Shown one piece after another: positions 63,810 through 64,000 of a stretch of DNA of 64,000 nt (position 1 is the stretch's first letter; every line of letters starts with the position of its first letter). The position numbers and the translations under genes are program-made. The notes beneath the pieces were generated by a model. That model ran no database searches, was not told the DNA's origin, and saw only the letters and a program-made list of their open reading frames with translations. Source of the DNA: Chloroflexota bacterium. GTDB lineage: Bacteria; Chloroflexota; Dehalococcoidia; Bin125. Location of the stretch: contig VXQZ01000002.1 of NCBI GenBank assembly GCA_009838735.1, forward strand, positions 47,751 to 111,750. The letters run 5' to 3'.

Positions 63810-63831
63810 CAGAAGTGTGTCGGGAGTGGGG

Positions 63832-64000
63832 TTAGGCGGCTGGTTTGGCGACCAGGGCGTCCTGGGTGGGTTCTGTGGGAATTTTTTCTTGCGAGGGCTG
63901 AGATTTGACGATCTCCTGCTGTGGACTGGCGATCGTGGAATTGGGGGGTGCAATTTTGGTCAATTCGGTCATGGTTTCTGATGATTCTTGCGGCTGTTCG
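63832..64000 (-). CDS. C-terminus of an unknown protein (partial, runs off right edge)
   Basis: Open minus-strand frame entering from the right edge and ending TAA at 63834-63832, 55 codons visible. The residues are Gln/Pro/Ser/Glu-rich (TELTKIAPPNSTIASPQQEI, VKSQPSQEKIPTEPTQ) and end DALVAKPAA, a disordered tail. Base composition is clearly less GC-rich than its neighbours. An internal ATG at 63972 lies in the same frame, so a very short protein starting there is possible; I consider a longer gene more likely. Confidence 0.45.
   Translation of the reverse strand, partial: EQPQESSETMTELTKIAPPNSTIASPQQEIVKSQPSQEKIPTEPTQDALVAKPAA

Larger units (their letters stand above)
63418..63831. other. 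repeat-rich intergenic region
   Basis: About 410 bases without a convincing gene. It contains two copies of a hairpin-forming direct repeat (63561-63632 and 63689-63737) and REP copy 3 (63773-63809). A frame of 70 codons from 63453 on the plus strand crosses the repeats and lacks family similarity, so I do not call it. Confidence 0.6.

Overview
This is a high-GC bacterial chromosome segment made almost entirely of core genes packed into long same-strand runs, often with ATGA or TGATG overlaps. Gene content and style suggest a Chloroflexota lineage (Dehalococcoidia, SAR202 or Thermomicrobia-like): a shikimate kinase / dehydroquinate synthase fusion, an alaS-yqgF-mltG-aro run, F420-type oxidoreductases, a dnaG-rpoD pair, and frequent GTG/TTG or apparently CTG starts. 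This assignment is an inference from gene content. No 16S gene is present, and an actinobacterial or related lineage cannot be excluded.

Layout. 1-1850 (minus): start of a membrane protein, ispE and rsmA. 2260-3663 (plus): an unrecognised protein with a degenerate nuclease-like domain. 3670-7882 (minus): lepA and two oligopeptide ABC-transporter ATPases, followed by three tRNA genes (Leu-UAG and Lys-CUU on minus, Val-GAC on plus). 8694-14131 (plus): thrS, biotin carboxylase plus biotin carrier, then infC-rpmI-rplT closed by a strong hairpin. 14222-18282 (minus): an unknown gene directly behind a near-consensus CIRCE (HrcA) operator, then pheST. 18430-21382 (plus): a stand-alone RAM-domain protein, moeA and a cytochrome P450. 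21434-30408 (minus): an eight-gene overlapping run, alaS-yqgF-mltG-aroE-(membrane protein)-aroC-aroKB-acyP.

30615-41717 (plus): glmU, CBS-domain membrane protein, dprA, topA, xer recombinase, aroQ, Xaa-Pro peptidase, efp, xseA and xseB. 41718-43296: a regulatory-looking stretch with REP-like repeats, a 10-bp tandem repeat, a possible leader ORF, a PurN-like formyltransferase, and a small gene with a probably leaderless promoter. 43265-52211 (plus): a lamin-tail-domain surface protein, rsuA-type pseudouridine synthase, cmk, plsC, ispH, a PDZ/radical-SAM protein and glmS. 52341-61427 (plus): PEP synthase, a secreted/anchored beta-domain protein, dnaG, rpoD and a deazaflavin nitroreductase. 61428-63417 (minus): LLM-family F420 oxidoreductase and an AcuI-type reductase. 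The right edge holds REP-like repeats and the C-terminus of one more minus-strand gene.

Metabolic links: ispE and ispH both serve the non-mevalonate isoprenoid route; glmS and glmU bracket UDP-GlcNAc synthesis and mltG processes the resulting peptidoglycan; aroB/K/C/E/Q cover five shikimate steps. I found no defence island, prophage, CRISPR array or transposase. The most noteworthy items are the CIRCE-controlled unknown gene, the non-canonical CTG starts, the leader-like ORF before the formyltransferase, and the YqgF protein lacking a conserved acidic residue.
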